The notes below the pieces were generated by a model. The model saw nothing but the letters and a program-made list of their open reading frames with translations, did not search any database and was not told the origin of the DNA. The translations under genes and the position numbers were made by a program. A stretch of 64,000 nucleotides of DNA from Xanthomonas campestris pv. phormiicola (GTDB lineage Bacteria; Pseudomonadota; Gammaproteobacteria; Xanthomonadales; Xanthomonadaceae): contig CP102593.1 in assembly GCA_025666215.1 (NCBI GenBank), positions 1,749,001 through 1,813,000 of the forward strand. Direction: 5' to 3'. Below are positions 28,841 to 40,059 of the stretch, in pieces (positions within the stretch are counted from its first letter, which is position 1; every line of letters begins with the position of its first letter).

Positions 28841-29384
28841 AGCGGGATTTGACCTGTGAAAGGAGCTTGTACTGCCGGGACTTCAAGTCGACCTCGAAGC
28901 CGACGCCGGACTGCATCATACCGGGCCGGGTCATGGTGACCGGTTCGGCGGTGCGCGCGGTGTTGGTCTGCGGGAAGACGTCCAGGCTCTGGGTACGGAA
29001 GGTGGTGGGCGGGATGCTGGGCACCTTGGGGCTGTCGCCGGCGACGTCGCCGCGCAGGCGCAGTTCGGTGCCGTCGGCGCTGACCCAGCCGGTCTTGCTG
29101 CGCATTTCCCAGTGCTGGCCGTTGGCGTCCGGCATCAGGAACAGCGGGGTTTCGATCGCCATGGTCTGGTCGGCGCGGCTGCGTTCCATCTGCGGCGCGC
29201 GCAGGGTCATCGACTCCTTGCCCTGCTTGTCCAGCGCGACGATCTGGAAATCGTGCGCGATGTAGTCCGAGCGGGCCTCGGCGTCGCTCGTCGGCACCCG
29301 CTTGCTGCGCTGGTGCCAGGCCGACCAGCCGCTGACCACGGCCGCGACCAGCAGCAGGCCGCCGAGAACGGTGCGCCAGTTCAT
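28818..29384 (-). CDS. lptC: LPS export protein LptC
   Basis: The ATG at 29384 overlaps the kdsC stop (ATGA) and gives 188 residues. One N-terminal membrane helix (residues 7-24) is followed by a periplasmic domain with Y-I-A-H-D-F-Q-I-V-A-L-D-K-Q-G and repeated beta strands of the LptC/LptA fold. It passes LPS from LptBFG to LptA. Confidence 0.94.
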   Translation of the reverse strand: MNWRTVLGGLLLVAAVVSGWSAWHQRSKRVPTSDAEARSDYIAHDFQIVALDKQGKESMTLRAPQMERSRADQTMAIETPLFLMPDANGQHWEMRSKTGWVSADGTELRLRGDVAGDSPKVPSIPPTTFRTQSLDVFPQTNTARTAEPVTMTRPGMMQSGVGFEVDLKSRQYKLLSQVKSRYEPNAAR

Positions 29385-29929
29385 GCGCCATGCTCCTGCA
29401 GCAGGGAAGGGACGTGGCCTTGCGCGGCCAGCAGCACGTCGCACAGCTCGCGTGCGGCGCCTTCGCCGCCGCGGGCGCGGGTCAGCCAGTGCACGTGCTC
29501 GGCGGTCCACGGATGCGCATTGGCCGGGGCCACCGCCAGCCCAACCACGCGCAGCGGCGCCAGGTCCGGCAGGTCGTCGCCCATGAAGCACACCTGGTCC
29601 AGGCTCAATCCGCGTTCGTCGCACAGCGCCTGCACCCCGGCGCGCTTGTCCTTGACCCCGATCTGCACCAGCAGGCCCAGTTCCTGGCCGCGCTTCTCCG
29701 CCGCCAGGCTGGGCCGCGCGGTGATCAACGCGACCTCGATGCCGTGCCGGCGCAGCTGCACCAGGCCCTGGCCGTCGAGCACGTTGAACGCCTTGCTCTC
29801 GTTGCCGTCGCGGTCGTAGTACAGGCGCCCGTCGGTCAGCGTGCCGTCCACGTCGAAGCAGGCCAGGCGGATGCGGGCGGCGCGGTCGATCAGGTCGGCG
29901 GGAAGGTCGGCTAGCGGGGAATAGGGCAT
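29381..29929 (-). CDS. kdsC: 3-deoxy-D-manno-octulosonate 8-phosphate phosphatase KdsC
   Basis: Encodes 182 residues of the HAD C0 type. Catalytic D-V-D-G-T-L-T-D near the N-terminus, L-I-T-A-R-P-S and the C-terminal M-G-D-D-L-P-D-L are the three HAD motifs. It makes Kdo for the LPS core. Coupled to lptC by an ATGA overlap. kdsD lies 91 bp upstream on the same strand, so kdsD-kdsC-lptC-lptA-lptB are probably co-transcribed. Confidence 0.96.
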   Translation of the reverse strand: MPYSPLADLPADLIDRAARIRLACFDVDGTLTDGRLYYDRDGNESKAFNVLDGQGLVQLRRHGIEVALITARPSLAAEKRGQELGLLVQIGVKDKRAGVQALCDERGLSLDQVCFMGDDLPDLAPLRVVGLAVAPANAHPWTAEHVHWLTRARGGEGAARELCDVLLAAQGHVPSLLQEHGA

Positions 29930-30020
29930 GGTTCGCTATATCGGGGCGGGAAGGCCGGCTTTCCAGCAGGCCAGGGCCAGCGGCGCAGGGCGCCGGCAGG
30001 CGGTGAACAAGTTCAGGCTG

Positions 30021-31022
30021 TTAAACCACTCTGGCGCGCAACAGGTCGTGAATGTTGAGCGCGCCGACCGCGCGGCCGTCGCCGTCGACCACGATCAGGC
30101 CGGTGATCTTGTGGGTTTCCATCAGCCGTGCGGCCTCGGCGGCGAGCTGGTCGGCGCCGATCGTGCGCGGCTGCCGGGTCATCACGTCGGCGATGCGGGT
30201 CTGGCGCACGTCCAGCGCGCTGTCCAGGGTGCGGCGCAGGTCGCCGTCGGTGAACAGGCCGAGCAGGCGCCCGTCGTCATCGACCACCGCGGTCATGCCC
30301 AGGCGCTTGCGGCTCATCTCCACCAGCGCCTCGCTGAGGCTGGCGTCCTCGCGCACCTGCGGCAGCTCGTCGCCGCCGTGCATCACGTCGGTGATGTGCA
30401 GCAGCAGGCGCCGGCCCAGGCTGCCGGCCGGGTGCGAGCGGGCGAAATCGTCGGCGGTGAAGCCGCGCGCGTCCAGCAGCGCCACCGCCAGCGCATCGCC
30501 CAGCGCCAGCGAGGCGGTGGTGCTGGAGGTCGGCGCCAGGTCCAGCGGGCAGGCCTCGGCCGGCACGCTGACGTCCAGGTGCAGGTCGGCCTCGCGGGCC
30601 AGTGTGGACCGGGCGTGGCCGGTCATCGCGATCACCGCGTTGCCCTGGCGCTTGAGCACCGGCAGCAGCATCAGGATCTCGTCGGATTCGCCGGAATAGG
30701 ACAACGCCAGGACCACGTCGGCATCGGTGATCATGCCCAGGTCGCCGTGCCCGGCCTCGCCCGGATGCACGTAGAACGCCGGGGTACCGGTGGAGGCGAG
30801 GGTGGCGGCGATCTTGCGCGCCACGTGCCCGGACTTGCCCATGCCGGTGGCGACCACGCGCCCGTGCGAGGCCAGGATCAGCCGGCAGGCGGCGGCGAAC
30901 GCGGCGCCGATGCGCGCGCCGACCGCGCCCAGCGCGGCCTGCTCGATCTCGACCACGCGGCGGCCGCTGGCGACCAGGCTGGCGTCGTCGGTCGCGGCGG
31001 GGGACAGGGGCGATACAGCCAT
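30021..31022 (-). CDS. kdsD: Arabinose 5-phosphate isomerase KdsD
   Basis: Encodes 333 residues: a SIS domain (G-M-G-K-S-G-H-V-A-R-K and S-Y-S-G-E-S-D-E) followed by a pair of CBS domains, the standard KdsD layout. It converts ribulose 5-phosphate to arabinose 5-phosphate, the first step to Kdo. Divergent from the BolA-like gene; the 52-bp gap must hold both promoters. Confidence 0.95.
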   Translation of the reverse strand: MAVSPLSPAATDDASLVASGRRVVEIEQAALGAVGARIGAAFAAACRLILASHGRVVATGMGKSGHVARKIAATLASTGTPAFYVHPGEAGHGDLGMITDADVVLALSYSGESDEILMLLPVLKRQGNAVIAMTGHARSTLAREADLHLDVSVPAEACPLDLAPTSSTTASLALGDALAVALLDARGFTADDFARSHPAGSLGRRLLLHITDVMHGGDELPQVREDASLSEALVEMSRKRLGMTAVVDDDGRLLGLFTDGDLRRTLDSALDVRQTRIADVMTRQPRTIGADQLAAEAARLMETHKITGLIVVDGDGRAVGALNIHDLLRARVV

Positions 31023-31074
31023 GCGGATGCCGGTCGGAGGGTAGAATGGCCGATCATTTTATTAGGAAAGCCCG

Positions 31075-32932
<1,858 letters not shown>

Positions 32933-33483
32933 GTCGATTCGGTTCCCATCGCCGCCGCCGCGAGCCATGCGCGGCGGCCGACGCAGGGCACTTCCCGCGA
33001 TGCGCGCCAGGTATGCCGGCATCGTGCCTCGATGCCGCCGGCCGCCGCCATCCGATGCGGCGTGGCGCGCACGTGCGCGTCTGACATCCGGCACTTGCCA
33101 GGCGGCGTTTCGCCTGCAGGAAACGACGACATGACCGTTTCATGAATGAAGGCTGTTGCAGTGGCAGCAGTGCGTTCATGTACGCGGTCGTTTTTTGTCA
33201 ACGCTGAGTTCCGTCGAAATTCCCGCCGCACAGGCGATTGCGCCCGCCAGTACGAATGCGCGCGCGCGGAATGTGGCGTCAATTGCCTGAACGTTGCGAA
33301 CCGTTGATGCGGCTGCAATGTCGCGAAACGTGCAGGCCAGGCCTGCTCGGTAAATTCAGGTCAAGCCTTCGTAGGAATTTCGTTAAGACCTGCGCCAGGG
33401 TGATTCCGTCTTCCCGCGCGCGGGCGTCACGCACTGCGTGCGTCAGGCCGTCCGTCATTCTTCTCCTGCAAGAACACTATCCC
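32933..33483. other. 551-bp gap before the Oar-like receptor
   Basis: Contains a hairpin after the murA unit (32954-32978: GCCGCCGCG / CGCGGCGGC, 7-base loop, no U-tract) and the receptor promoter region, which is locally less GC-rich from about 33120. No gene recognised. The open frame running into the receptor from 33238 lacks a signal peptide at its start and is taken as leader. Confidence 0.55.
32954..32978 (+). terminator. Hairpin after the murA transcription unit
   Basis: Nine-base GC-only arms with a 7-base loop, 22 bp after the EF-hand gene. No U-tract, so termination is uncertain. Confidence 0.35.
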
Positions 33484-36468
33484 ATGAGCCACACACGTTC
33501 ACGCTACTCCATCAAACGTACCGCTTTGGCCACGATGCTCGGCCTGTGTCTCGCCCACGGCGCCGCGCTCGCGCAGAGCACCGCCGGCGACATCGTCGGT
33601 AGCGCCAGTTACGCGCAGGGCGCACAGATCCAGGTCAAGAACCTGGACAACGGAATCACGCGCGTCATCGCGCTGGAGGCCGACGGCAAGTTCCATCTTT
33701 CGTCGCTGCCGATCGGCAGCTACGAGGTCAGCCTGATCGAGAACGGCAGCGTGGTCGCGGTGCGCAAGGTGGCGGTCGTGGCCGGCAAGACGGTGACGAC
33801 CGATTTTTCCGAAGCCGCGACCAAGTCGTTGAGCGCGGTCACGGTCAAGGCGCCGATGATCGTCAACGGCATCGACACCAGCAGCGTCGAATCGCGCAGC
33901 ACCTTCAGCGCCGCCCAGCTCAACGAGCTGCCGGTACCGCGCGACGTGAGCAGCGTCGCCCGCCTGACGCCCGGCACCATCCAGGGCAGCGGCTATTTCG
34001 GTAACCTCAATTCGTTCGGCGGCGCGTCGGTGGCGGAGAATACCTACTACGTCAACGGCATGAACGTCACCAATTCCTACGACAACCTCTCCTTCAGCGA
34101 GGTGCCGTGGCAGGCGATCGACCAGCTCGACGTGCAGACCGGCGGCTATGGCGCCGAGTACGGCTTCTCCACCGGCGGCGTCACCAGCGTCAACATCAAG
34201 CGCGGCACCAACGAGTGGAAGGGCGGCATCAGCATCGATTCGATTCCCGATGAATTCCGCGCGCACCTGGACGACGAATACTTCCGCAGCGGCAGCCTGT
34301 ACCGTCCGCTCAGCAAGAACAAGTCCAGCAGCAATACCTACACCCTGTGGGAGGGCGGTCCGCTGATCCAGGACAGGCTCTTCATCTTCGCGCTGGGGCA
34401 GCTGACCAAGCAGGCTGGCAGCAACTGGAATGGACGCTCGTCTTCTTCCGGTACCACGGCCTCCGAAAACGACTACGCCACCACCACGCCGTACAAGCTG
34501 CTCAAGCTCGACTGGTACCTCAACGACAGCAACCACCTGGAGTTCACCGGCTTCGACAACAGCAGCCGCTCCACCTACGACTACTACAACTACAAATTCA
34601 ACGGCAGCAACACCTACAAGAGCGCCTACAACGGCCAGTTGGTGTCCAAGAGCGGCGGGCCGACCACCATCTTCAAGTGGACCAGCAACCTGACCGACGA
34701 CCTGACCATGGCGCTGCAGTACGGACGCATGAAGACCAGGAGCGAGCAGTATGCCATCAGTCCCAACGGCACCATCACCAGCTACGACGGTGATGTCAGT
34801 TCGGCCAGTTCCGGCTGCCCCGTCGTCTACTATTCCTCCAAGTACACCGGTTCGCAGAACAGTTGCTACATCTCCAGCACGCTGGGCGTATCCAACGGCT
34901 ACAGCCAGCGCGACGACTATCGTCTGGACTTCGACTGGACGCTGGGCGACCACGAGCTGAAGTTCGGCTACGACTACAACGACTTCACCGCCAAGGCCGG
35001 CACATCCTATTCCGGTGGCCACTACTACTATTACGTCAATAACGCCTACGTCTACGACTACGTGTACAAGACCGGCGGCACGGTCGAGGTGAAGCAGGGC
35101 TCCTGGTACGTGCAGGACCATTGGCATGTCACTGACAACTTCCTGTTGTCGCTGGGCATCCGCAACGATTCGTTCAAGAACTACAACACCGCCGGCGAGG
35201 TTTTCGTCAAGCAGGACAACATCTGGCAGCCGCGCGTGGGCTTCTCGTGGGACATGAAGGGCGACGGCTCCTCGCGCCTGTTCGGCAACCTCGGCCGTTA
35301 CGCGCTGCCGATCGCGGCCAACGTGGCGCTGCGCGCCGCCAGCGCCTCGCTGTACTCGTACAGCCTGTACTCCTATACCGGGGTCAGTTCCACCGGCACG
35401 CCGACGGGGGCCACGCAGATTGGCGATACCGAGTATTTCAACGGCGAGAACGGCACCGCCCCGAGCGCGTCCTCGGTGACCAGCAGGAATCTCAAGCCGT
35501 ATACCCAGGACGAGGCGATCCTGGGCTATCAGCAGCGGTTGGATTCTTCCCTGGCCTTCCTCAACGACTGGGTGGTGGGCATCAAGGCCACGTATCGCAC
35601 CATCCACAACGCGATCGACGACAGCTGCGCGGCCGATGCGCTGTATGACGCCGCCAATGCCGCCGGCTACGACACCTCCAACTGGGACGACAAGTGGGAT
35701 GTGCCCAGCGGCGTGGCCGGCTGCTGGCTGTACAACCCTGGCTCCAGCTCGACGATCACCACCGACGTGAACGGCGACGGCGTTGCCGACACCGTGACCA
35801 TGTCGGCCAGCTCGCTCGGCCCGAAGGCCAGGCGCACCTACAAGGCGCTGACCCTGAGCGGCGAGAAGGCCACCGATCATTGGTACGGCAACCTCAGCTA
35901 TACCTGGTCCAAGAGCCAGGGCAACTACGAGGGTCTGGTGAAGTCGAACAACGGCCAGTCCGATACGGGCACCACGTCCGACTTCGACTTCAAGGAAATC
36001 ATGGAAGGCGCCTACGGCTACCTGGCCAACGACCATCGGCACAGCCTCAAGGCCTATGGCGGCTACAAGATCACGCCAGAGTGGCAGGTCGGCGTGAACA
36101 TGCTGGTCCAGTCCGGCGCGCCGATCAGCTGCTACGGCGGCGGCAACTCGACGCTGGGAACCTATTACGGCTACGGCTCGGCGTTCCATTACTGCAACGG
36201 CGAGATCAGCGAGCAGGGCAGCCAGGGGCGCACGCCATGGACGTTCACCCTCAGTCCCAACCTGGTGTACAAGCCGCAGGCGATCAAGGGCCTCACCGCG
36301 CAGCTGTCGGTGCTCAATCTGTTCAACAACGCCAAGCCGTTGCAGGTCTACCAGAGCTACGAGAAGGTGTCCTCGTCGACCCTCACCACGTATTACGAAA
36401 CCTACAAGCTCGGTCAGTACTACCAGACGCCACGCTATGCGCGCGTGCAGCTGATGTACGAATGGTGA
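33484..36468 (+). CDS. TonB-dependent receptor, Oar-like
   Basis: The ATG at 33484 gives 994 residues with a signal peptide ending A-A-L-A-Q (about residue 31). A carboxypeptidase-regulatory-like beta-sandwich (about 32-110) precedes the plug, which contains Y-Y-V-N-G-M-N-V-T-N, V-Q-T-G-G-Y-G-A-E-Y-G and G-G-V-T-S-V-N-I-K-R-G-T-N-E. The barrel is rich in Tyr, Ser and Asn and the protein ends with an aromatic residue (Y-E-W), the outer-membrane assembly signal. Oar-like receptors are abundant in Xanthomonas and can import plant- or peptide-derived molecules; the ligand is unknown. A strong terminator follows. Confidence 0.92.
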   Translation: MSHTRSRYSIKRTALATMLGLCLAHGAALAQSTAGDIVGSASYAQGAQIQVKNLDNGITRVIALEADGKFHLSSLPIGSYEVSLIENGSVVAVRKVAVVAGKTVTTDFSEAATKSLSAVTVKAPMIVNGIDTSSVESRSTFSAAQLNELPVPRDVSSVARLTPGTIQGSGYFGNLNSFGGASVAENTYYVNGMNVTNSYDNLSFSEVPWQAIDQLDVQTGGYGAEYGFSTGGVTSVNIKRGTNEWKGGISIDSIPDEFRAHLDDEYFRSGSLYRPLSKNKSSSNTYTLWEGGPLIQDRLFIFALGQLTKQAGSNWNGRSSSSGTTASENDYATTTPYKLLKLDWYLNDSNHLEFTGFDNSSRSTYDYYNYKFNGSNTYKSAYNGQLVSKSGGPTTIFKWTSNLTDDLTMALQYGRMKTRSEQYAISPNGTITSYDGDVSSASSGCPVVYYSSKYTGSQNSCYISSTLGVSNGYSQRDDYRLDFDWTLGDHELKFGYDYNDFTAKAGTSYSGGHYYYYVNNAYVYDYVYKTGGTVEVKQGSWYVQDHWHVTDNFLLSLGIRNDSFKNYNTAGEVFVKQDNIWQPRVGFSWDMKGDGSSRLFGNLGRYALPIAANVALRAASASLYSYSLYSYTGVSSTGTPTGATQIGDTEYFNGENGTAPSASSVTSRNLKPYTQDEAILGYQQRLDSSLAFLNDWVVGIKATYRTIHNAIDDSCAADALYDAANAAGYDTSNWDDKWDVPSGVAGCWLYNPGSSSTITTDVNGDGVADTVTMSASSLGPKARRTYKALTLSGEKATDHWYGNLSYTWSKSQGNYEGLVKSNNGQSDTGTTSDFDFKEIMEGAYGYLANDHRHSLKAYGGYKITPEWQVGVNMLVQSGAPISCYGGGNSTLGTYYGYGSAFHYCNGEISEQGSQGRTPWTFTLSPNLVYKPQAIKGLTAQLSVLNLFNNAKPLQVYQSYEKVSSSTLTTYYETYKLGQYYQTPRYARVQLMYEW

Positions 36469-36498
36469 TGCGCCGGCGCCACGCCGGATAGCAGCGAC

Positions 36499-36518
36499 GG
36501 TGGACCTTCGGGTCCACC
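36499..36518 (+). other. UUCG-capped hairpin
   Basis: GGTGGACC-TTCG-GGTCCACC, a perfect 8-base stem closed by the very stable UUCG tetraloop, 30 bp after the receptor stop and just before the terminator. Likely protects the receptor mRNA 3' end. Confidence 0.75.
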
Positions 36519-36526
36519 ATCGGGTG

Positions 36527-36564
36527 AACGACGAACCCCGGCCTCGGCCGGGGTTCGTCGTTTT
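36527..36564 (+). terminator. Strong intrinsic terminator of the Oar-like receptor
   Basis: Long GC-rich palindrome (CGACGAACCCCGGCC with its complement) followed by TTTT then GCG. Clear rho-independent terminator. Confidence 0.9.
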
Positions 36565-36718
36565 GCGCAGCAGCACCCCGGCGCGTGCGGCACGGCCGAT
36601 GCGGGCGCGGCAGCCGCGATCGCGGAAGCGTGCCGCAACCGGCCGACGTCGCGATGGGCGGTGGTGAGGCGCGGGCGCTGCGCGGGGCGGACGCTGCCCG
36701 CCCCGCGCGCGGATCGGG

Positions 36719-37402
36719 TCAGCGCAGCGTCTTGATGGTCAGGTCCAGCGCGTCCTGGCCGTTCTCGCGCTGCAGGATGCGCACCGGCACCGGCATGTCC
36801 GGCACGATCCAGGCGATGATTTCCTTGGAGCCGTCGCTGCGGCTGACCTTGGTCGCCTGCTCGCTCTTGCCGTTGACGGTGATGGCTTCCTTGCCGGCCA
36901 CCTTGTAGGTCATCGGCTTGGCGCGGCCCTCGTCGACCATGCGGTAGCTGGGGGTCTTGCCGGCGTTGACGTCGCGCGCGATCGCCAGGTTGATCAGCAG
37001 CGCGTCCATGTCGCCGGGCTGCAGCTTCACCGGGCCGCGGCGGTCGGGCTTGACGTCGCCGGCCCAGGTCGCCTGCGCGGTGCCCCAGTCGTAGTTGGCG
37101 GTCACCGCCTTCTTCTTGATCAGGAACAGCGAGCGGTCGTCGCTGCTGAGCGGACGCAGTTGCCCGCCCTTTTCCTCGAACACGGTGCTCTGGCTGAGAT
37201 CGGCGACCTGGTTCTTGATCGACAGGCTGTAGCGCCAGCGGTTTGCGCCTTCGCTGGCCAGGGTCATCAGGCCGTTGGCCTGCATGCCCATGTAGCTGGC
37301 CTGGTAATCCGCCTTGAACGGCTCCAGCGCCAGGGCGGGCAGGCTGGCGAGCGCCAGCAGGGCGGCGGCGACGGCGGACAGCGGGCGGGCGATGCGTGTC
37401 AT
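36719..37402 (-). CDS. DUF3108 exported protein (paralogue 2)
   Basis: The start at 37402 has AAGGAG 8 bp upstream and gives 227 residues with a signal peptide ending A-L-A-L-E. DUF3108 features: F-K-A-D-Y-Q-A-S-Y at the mature N-terminus, Q-P-G-D-M-D-A-L-L-I-N-L and Y-R-M-V-D-E-G-R, then a C-terminal D-G-S-K-E-I-I-A-W-I-V. The function of the family is unknown; it is periplasmic or outer-membrane associated. It lies 2 bp after a longer DUF3108 paralogue, and the two are certainly co-transcribed. Confidence 0.88.
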   Translation of the reverse strand: MTRIARPLSAVAAALLALASLPALALEPFKADYQASYMGMQANGLMTLASEGANRWRYSLSIKNQVADLSQSTVFEEKGGQLRPLSSDDRSLFLIKKKAVTANYDWGTAQATWAGDVKPDRRGPVKLQPGDMDALLINLAIARDVNAGKTPSYRMVDEGRAKPMTYKVAGKEAITVNGKSEQATKVSRSDGSKEIIAWIVPDMPVPVRILQRENGQDALDLTIKTLR

Positions 37403-37404
37403 GG

Positions 37405-38253
37405 TCAGACTCCTTGGTATTCGGTCAGGCGCAGGTCGATGCGGTCTTCGCCGTCTTCGCGCTGCAGGATGCGCACCGGCGTCGGCACGCCGTTGGCGAT
37501 CCACAGAATGGTCTCATTCTTGCCGCCGTTGGTGCGCGACACGCGCAGCGCGTCGTAGCTGAGGTCGCCGACCTGCACCGTCTCGGTCTGTTCGGCGGCG
37601 TGGTAGATGTGTTCGCGGACCCGGCCGACATCGACGAAGCGGTAGGTCATGGTCTTGCCCGGCTGCGCGTCGCGCATGATCGACAGGTTGATCAGCAACG
37701 CGCTCTGGTCGCCGGGCTGCAGCGGGATCGGCTGCTGCCGGTCCTTCTTCAGGTCGCCATCCCAGCGCGCCACGCCCTGGCCCCAGTCGTAGACGCCGGT
37801 GACCTTCTTGCCGAAGAAGATCGCCTTCTTCACCGTGCTCTGGCTCTGCGGCACGTAGCGCCCGTCCTGGGTGCGGAACACCGTGCTCTGCTCGATGTTC
37901 AGGCCGAGGATGCTGGCGAAACCGCTGCGGCCCTGCACACCGAGATCCACGCGCCATTCGTCGCCACCGCTGTGGCTGACCTCCATGCGCGCATCGCCGG
38001 CCTGCTTGCCCTTGTACAGCGCCTGGTAGGTGGCCACGAACGGTTGCAGCGGTGGCGGCGTCCACGGCGCGGCCTGCAGTCCAGGCGCGGCGGCCGCTGC
38101 CGGAGCGGCGGCAGGCGCGGTCGGCGCTGGCGGCGCCGCGGTCGGCGTGAATGCCGGCGGCGTGGGCGCCTGCGCGAGCACGCCGACGGCCGGTGCCAGC
38201 AGGCCGAGGCAGGCAACGGCAAGAACAGCGAACTGACGCGGAAGGGGCTTCAT
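37405..38253 (-). CDS. DUF3108 exported protein (paralogue 1)
   Basis: Encodes 282 residues: signal peptide, then a Pro/Ala/Thr-rich linker to about residue 75, then the DUF3108 domain (F-V-A-T-Y-Q-A-L-Y, Q-P-G-D-Q-S-A-L-L-I-N-L, Y-R-F-V-D-V-G-R). The linker suggests attachment at a distance from the membrane or to the cell wall. It shares the conserved blocks with the next gene, so the pair arose by tandem duplication and then diverged at the N-terminus. purN lies 67 bp upstream on the same strand. Confidence 0.88.
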   Translation of the reverse strand: MKPLPRQFAVLAVACLGLLAPAVGVLAQAPTPPAFTPTAAPPAPTAPAAAPAAAAAPGLQAAPWTPPPLQPFVATYQALYKGKQAGDARMEVSHSGGDEWRVDLGVQGRSGFASILGLNIEQSTVFRTQDGRYVPQSQSTVKKAIFFGKKVTGVYDWGQGVARWDGDLKKDRQQPIPLQPGDQSALLINLSIMRDAQPGKTMTYRFVDVGRVREHIYHAAEQTETVQVGDLSYDALRVSRTNGGKNETILWIANGVPTPVRILQREDGEDRIDLRLTEYQGV

Positions 38254-38291
38254 GGTGATCGGCTGCGAGGGGAGGGGGTGGGCGCGGATGC

Positions 38292-38316
38292 GCCGCAGCG
38301 GAAAAGGAGCTGCGGC
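38292..38316 (-). other. Hairpin between purN and the DUF3108 pair
   Basis: GCCGCAGC / GCTGCGGC arms around a 9-base loop in the 67-bp gap. No U-tract. May attenuate read-through from purN. Confidence 0.35.
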
Positions 38317-38320
38317 CTAT

Positions 38321-38974
38321 TCAGGGAATCAGCATGCCTTGGCAATCTAGGCGCAGCGGACTAAACCGGCACTGACCGTCGAGCCAGACCCTGCCATCCC
38401 GTTCAGCCAGGCGCCCGGCGGCGGCCAGTTGCAGCACCGCGCACAGCAGCGCGTGTTCGCGCGGCAGCAGGCGCTGCGCCAGGTCCTCCGGGCGGTCGTC
38501 GGCCTGCACCGGCACCTGCGCCTGTGCGATCACCGCGCCGGCATCCAGTTCCGGCACCACGAAGTGCACGCTGGCGCCGTGTTCGGCATCGCCGGCCGCA
38601 AGCGCCTGCGCATGGGTGTGCAGGCCGCGGTGCTTGGGCAGCAGCGAGGGGTGGATATTGAGCAGGCGGCCGGCGAAGCGCTGCACGAAGTCGGTGCCGA
38701 GGATGCGCATGTAGCCGGCGCAGACGATCCAGTCCGGCTGCACGGCGGCGACCGCGTCGCCCAGCGCCCGGTCGAAGGCGGCGCGGTCGGGGAAGCCGCT
38801 CGGCGCCGCCGACCAGCGCTGCGCCGGCGCCACCTTGGCCAGCGCCGGCGCCTGTGCGCGGTCGCTGAACACGCCGACCACCTGCGCGTCCAGCGCGCCG
38901 GTGGCGATCGCATCGAGCAGCGCCTGCAGGTTGGAGCCGCGGCCGGAGACCAGCACCGCAAGACGGATCGTCAT
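38321..38974 (-). CDS. purN: Phosphoribosylglycinamide formyltransferase
   Basis: The ATG at 38974 overlaps the stop of the upstream membrane gene (ATGA) and gives 217 residues. L-V-S-G-R-G-S-N-L-Q-A-L, the catalytic N-I-H-P-S-L-L-P and the V-P-E-L-D-A-G-A-V-I motif are all present. It formylates GAR with 10-formyl-tetrahydrofolate in purine synthesis. purM is three genes upstream on the same strand, with two small membrane genes between them, an arrangement seen in xanthomonads. Confidence 0.96.
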   Translation of the reverse strand: MTIRLAVLVSGRGSNLQALLDAIATGALDAQVVGVFSDRAQAPALAKVAPAQRWSAAPSGFPDRAAFDRALGDAVAAVQPDWIVCAGYMRILGTDFVQRFAGRLLNIHPSLLPKHRGLHTHAQALAAGDAEHGASVHFVVPELDAGAVIAQAQVPVQADDRPEDLAQRLLPREHALLCAVLQLAAAGRLAERDGRVWLDGQCRFSPLRLDCQGMLIP

Positions 38975-39420
38975 CGGCGCGGGTCCCGGAACAGCGCGGC
39001 GCAGGCCGGGCGCTGCAGCACCAGCAGGGTCCATACACCCAGCGCGGTGCCCAGCGGAAAGCCGAGGCAGGCCAGCGTCGCGGCCGCCTTGCACAGCGTC
39101 AGCTGGCGCCGCCGGCGCAGCGCCAGCGCCGCGGCCACGTTCGCCAGCAGCAACGCCAGCCCCAGCGCCAGCATCACCGAGAACATGACGATCACCGCCT
39201 GACCGTTGCTCGCGTCGTGGGCGCTCTGTCCGGCCGCGGTCTTGGCCGCTTCGTAGTGGATGCCGAAGGCCAGGAAACCGCCCAGCAACAGCAGCGACAG
39301 GCCTTGCAGCCACGCCATCACCGCGTACAGGGTGGCCAGGGTGCGGACATCCGATTCGGCGCGCAGGCACGCCATCCGGTCCGGGTCCTGGGTGGGCAGG
39401 GGCGGGGGCGGCGACATCAT
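38971..39420 (-). CDS. Small membrane protein, unknown
   Basis: The first of two adjacent ATGs (39420) gives 149 residues. After a proline-rich start there are about four hydrophobic helices (near 28-50, 68-90, 94-104, 110-130). Ends R-D-P-R-R. No family recognised. It is coupled to purN by an ATGA overlap and follows the DUF2238 gene by 7 bp. Confidence 0.65.
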   Translation of the reverse strand: MMSPPPPLPTQDPDRMACLRAESDVRTLATLYAVMAWLQGLSLLLLGGFLAFGIHYEAAKTAAGQSAHDASNGQAVIVMFSVMLALGLALLLANVAAALALRRRRQLTLCKAAATLACLGFPLGTALGVWTLLVLQRPACAALFRDPRR

Positions 39421-39427
39421 GCGGCCT

Positions 39428-40054
39428 CTAGCGCGGCGGCGGGACGGGATGGCCGGCGCGCCGCCACGGCCAGGCGCTGGCGCAGCCCAGCGTGGCCAGC
39501 AGCATGTCCATGTGCGCATCCCACGGATCGCCCTGCTGGCCGTTGTAGGACTCGGCCTGCTGCGGCGACAGCAGCAACGCAATCAGCCACTCCAGCCATT
39601 CGTACAGCAGGCTGGCGCACATGACCGCCATCGTTGCCAGCGCGAACGCCTGGCGCGGCGACAGCGCCGGCCAGCGCTGCCGCGCGTGGTCGCGCAGCGC
39701 CGGCGCCAGGCACAGCCCGAACAGCAGATGGATCAGCCGGTCGGTGTGGTTGCGCTGCCAGCCGAACGCGGCGTTCGGCGACCAGCCGCCGCTCAGCGTG
39801 CGCAGCCACTGGTCGTAGGGCACGTTGGAATACAGCCAGTGCGCGGCGATGTCGTGCACGCCGAGGAACAGGCAGATCGCGGCGAAGTGCGCGCTGCGCA
39901 GCGGCCAGCGGCGGTCGTGCCAGACCAGCCAGGCGATGCCCAGCACCGCCAGCGAGCTGTGCATCGCCTGTTCCGCCGGCCACAGCGGATGCACCCAGCT
40001 GGCGGCGAACACCGCCAGGGTCAGCGCCAGCCAGGCGCGTTTGCCCGCCGCCAT
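39428..40054 (-). CDS. DUF2238 membrane protein (YjdF-like)
   Basis: The ATG at 40054 gives 208 residues with about six membrane segments. The motifs G-V-H-D-I-A-A-H-W-L-Y, N-H-T-D-R-L-I-H-L-L-F-G-L, L-Y-E-W-L-E-W and Y-N-G-Q-Q-G-D-P-W-D-A-H-M-D-M are the DUF2238 signature with conserved His and acidic residues inside the membrane. Function not known. It starts 5 bp after purM ends. Confidence 0.85.
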   Translation of the reverse strand: MAAGKRAWLALTLAVFAASWVHPLWPAEQAMHSSLAVLGIAWLVWHDRRWPLRSAHFAAICLFLGVHDIAAHWLYSNVPYDQWLRTLSGGWSPNAAFGWQRNHTDRLIHLLFGLCLAPALRDHARQRWPALSPRQAFALATMAVMCASLLYEWLEWLIALLLSPQQAESYNGQQGDPWDAHMDMLLATLGCASAWPWRRAGHPVPPPR

Positions 40055-40059
40055 GCGGC

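Noticed and set aside
33238..33483. N-terminal extension of the Oar-like receptor
   Set aside because: The signal peptide starts at the ATG at 33484; the extension is Arg/Cys-rich and unlike an exported protein start.
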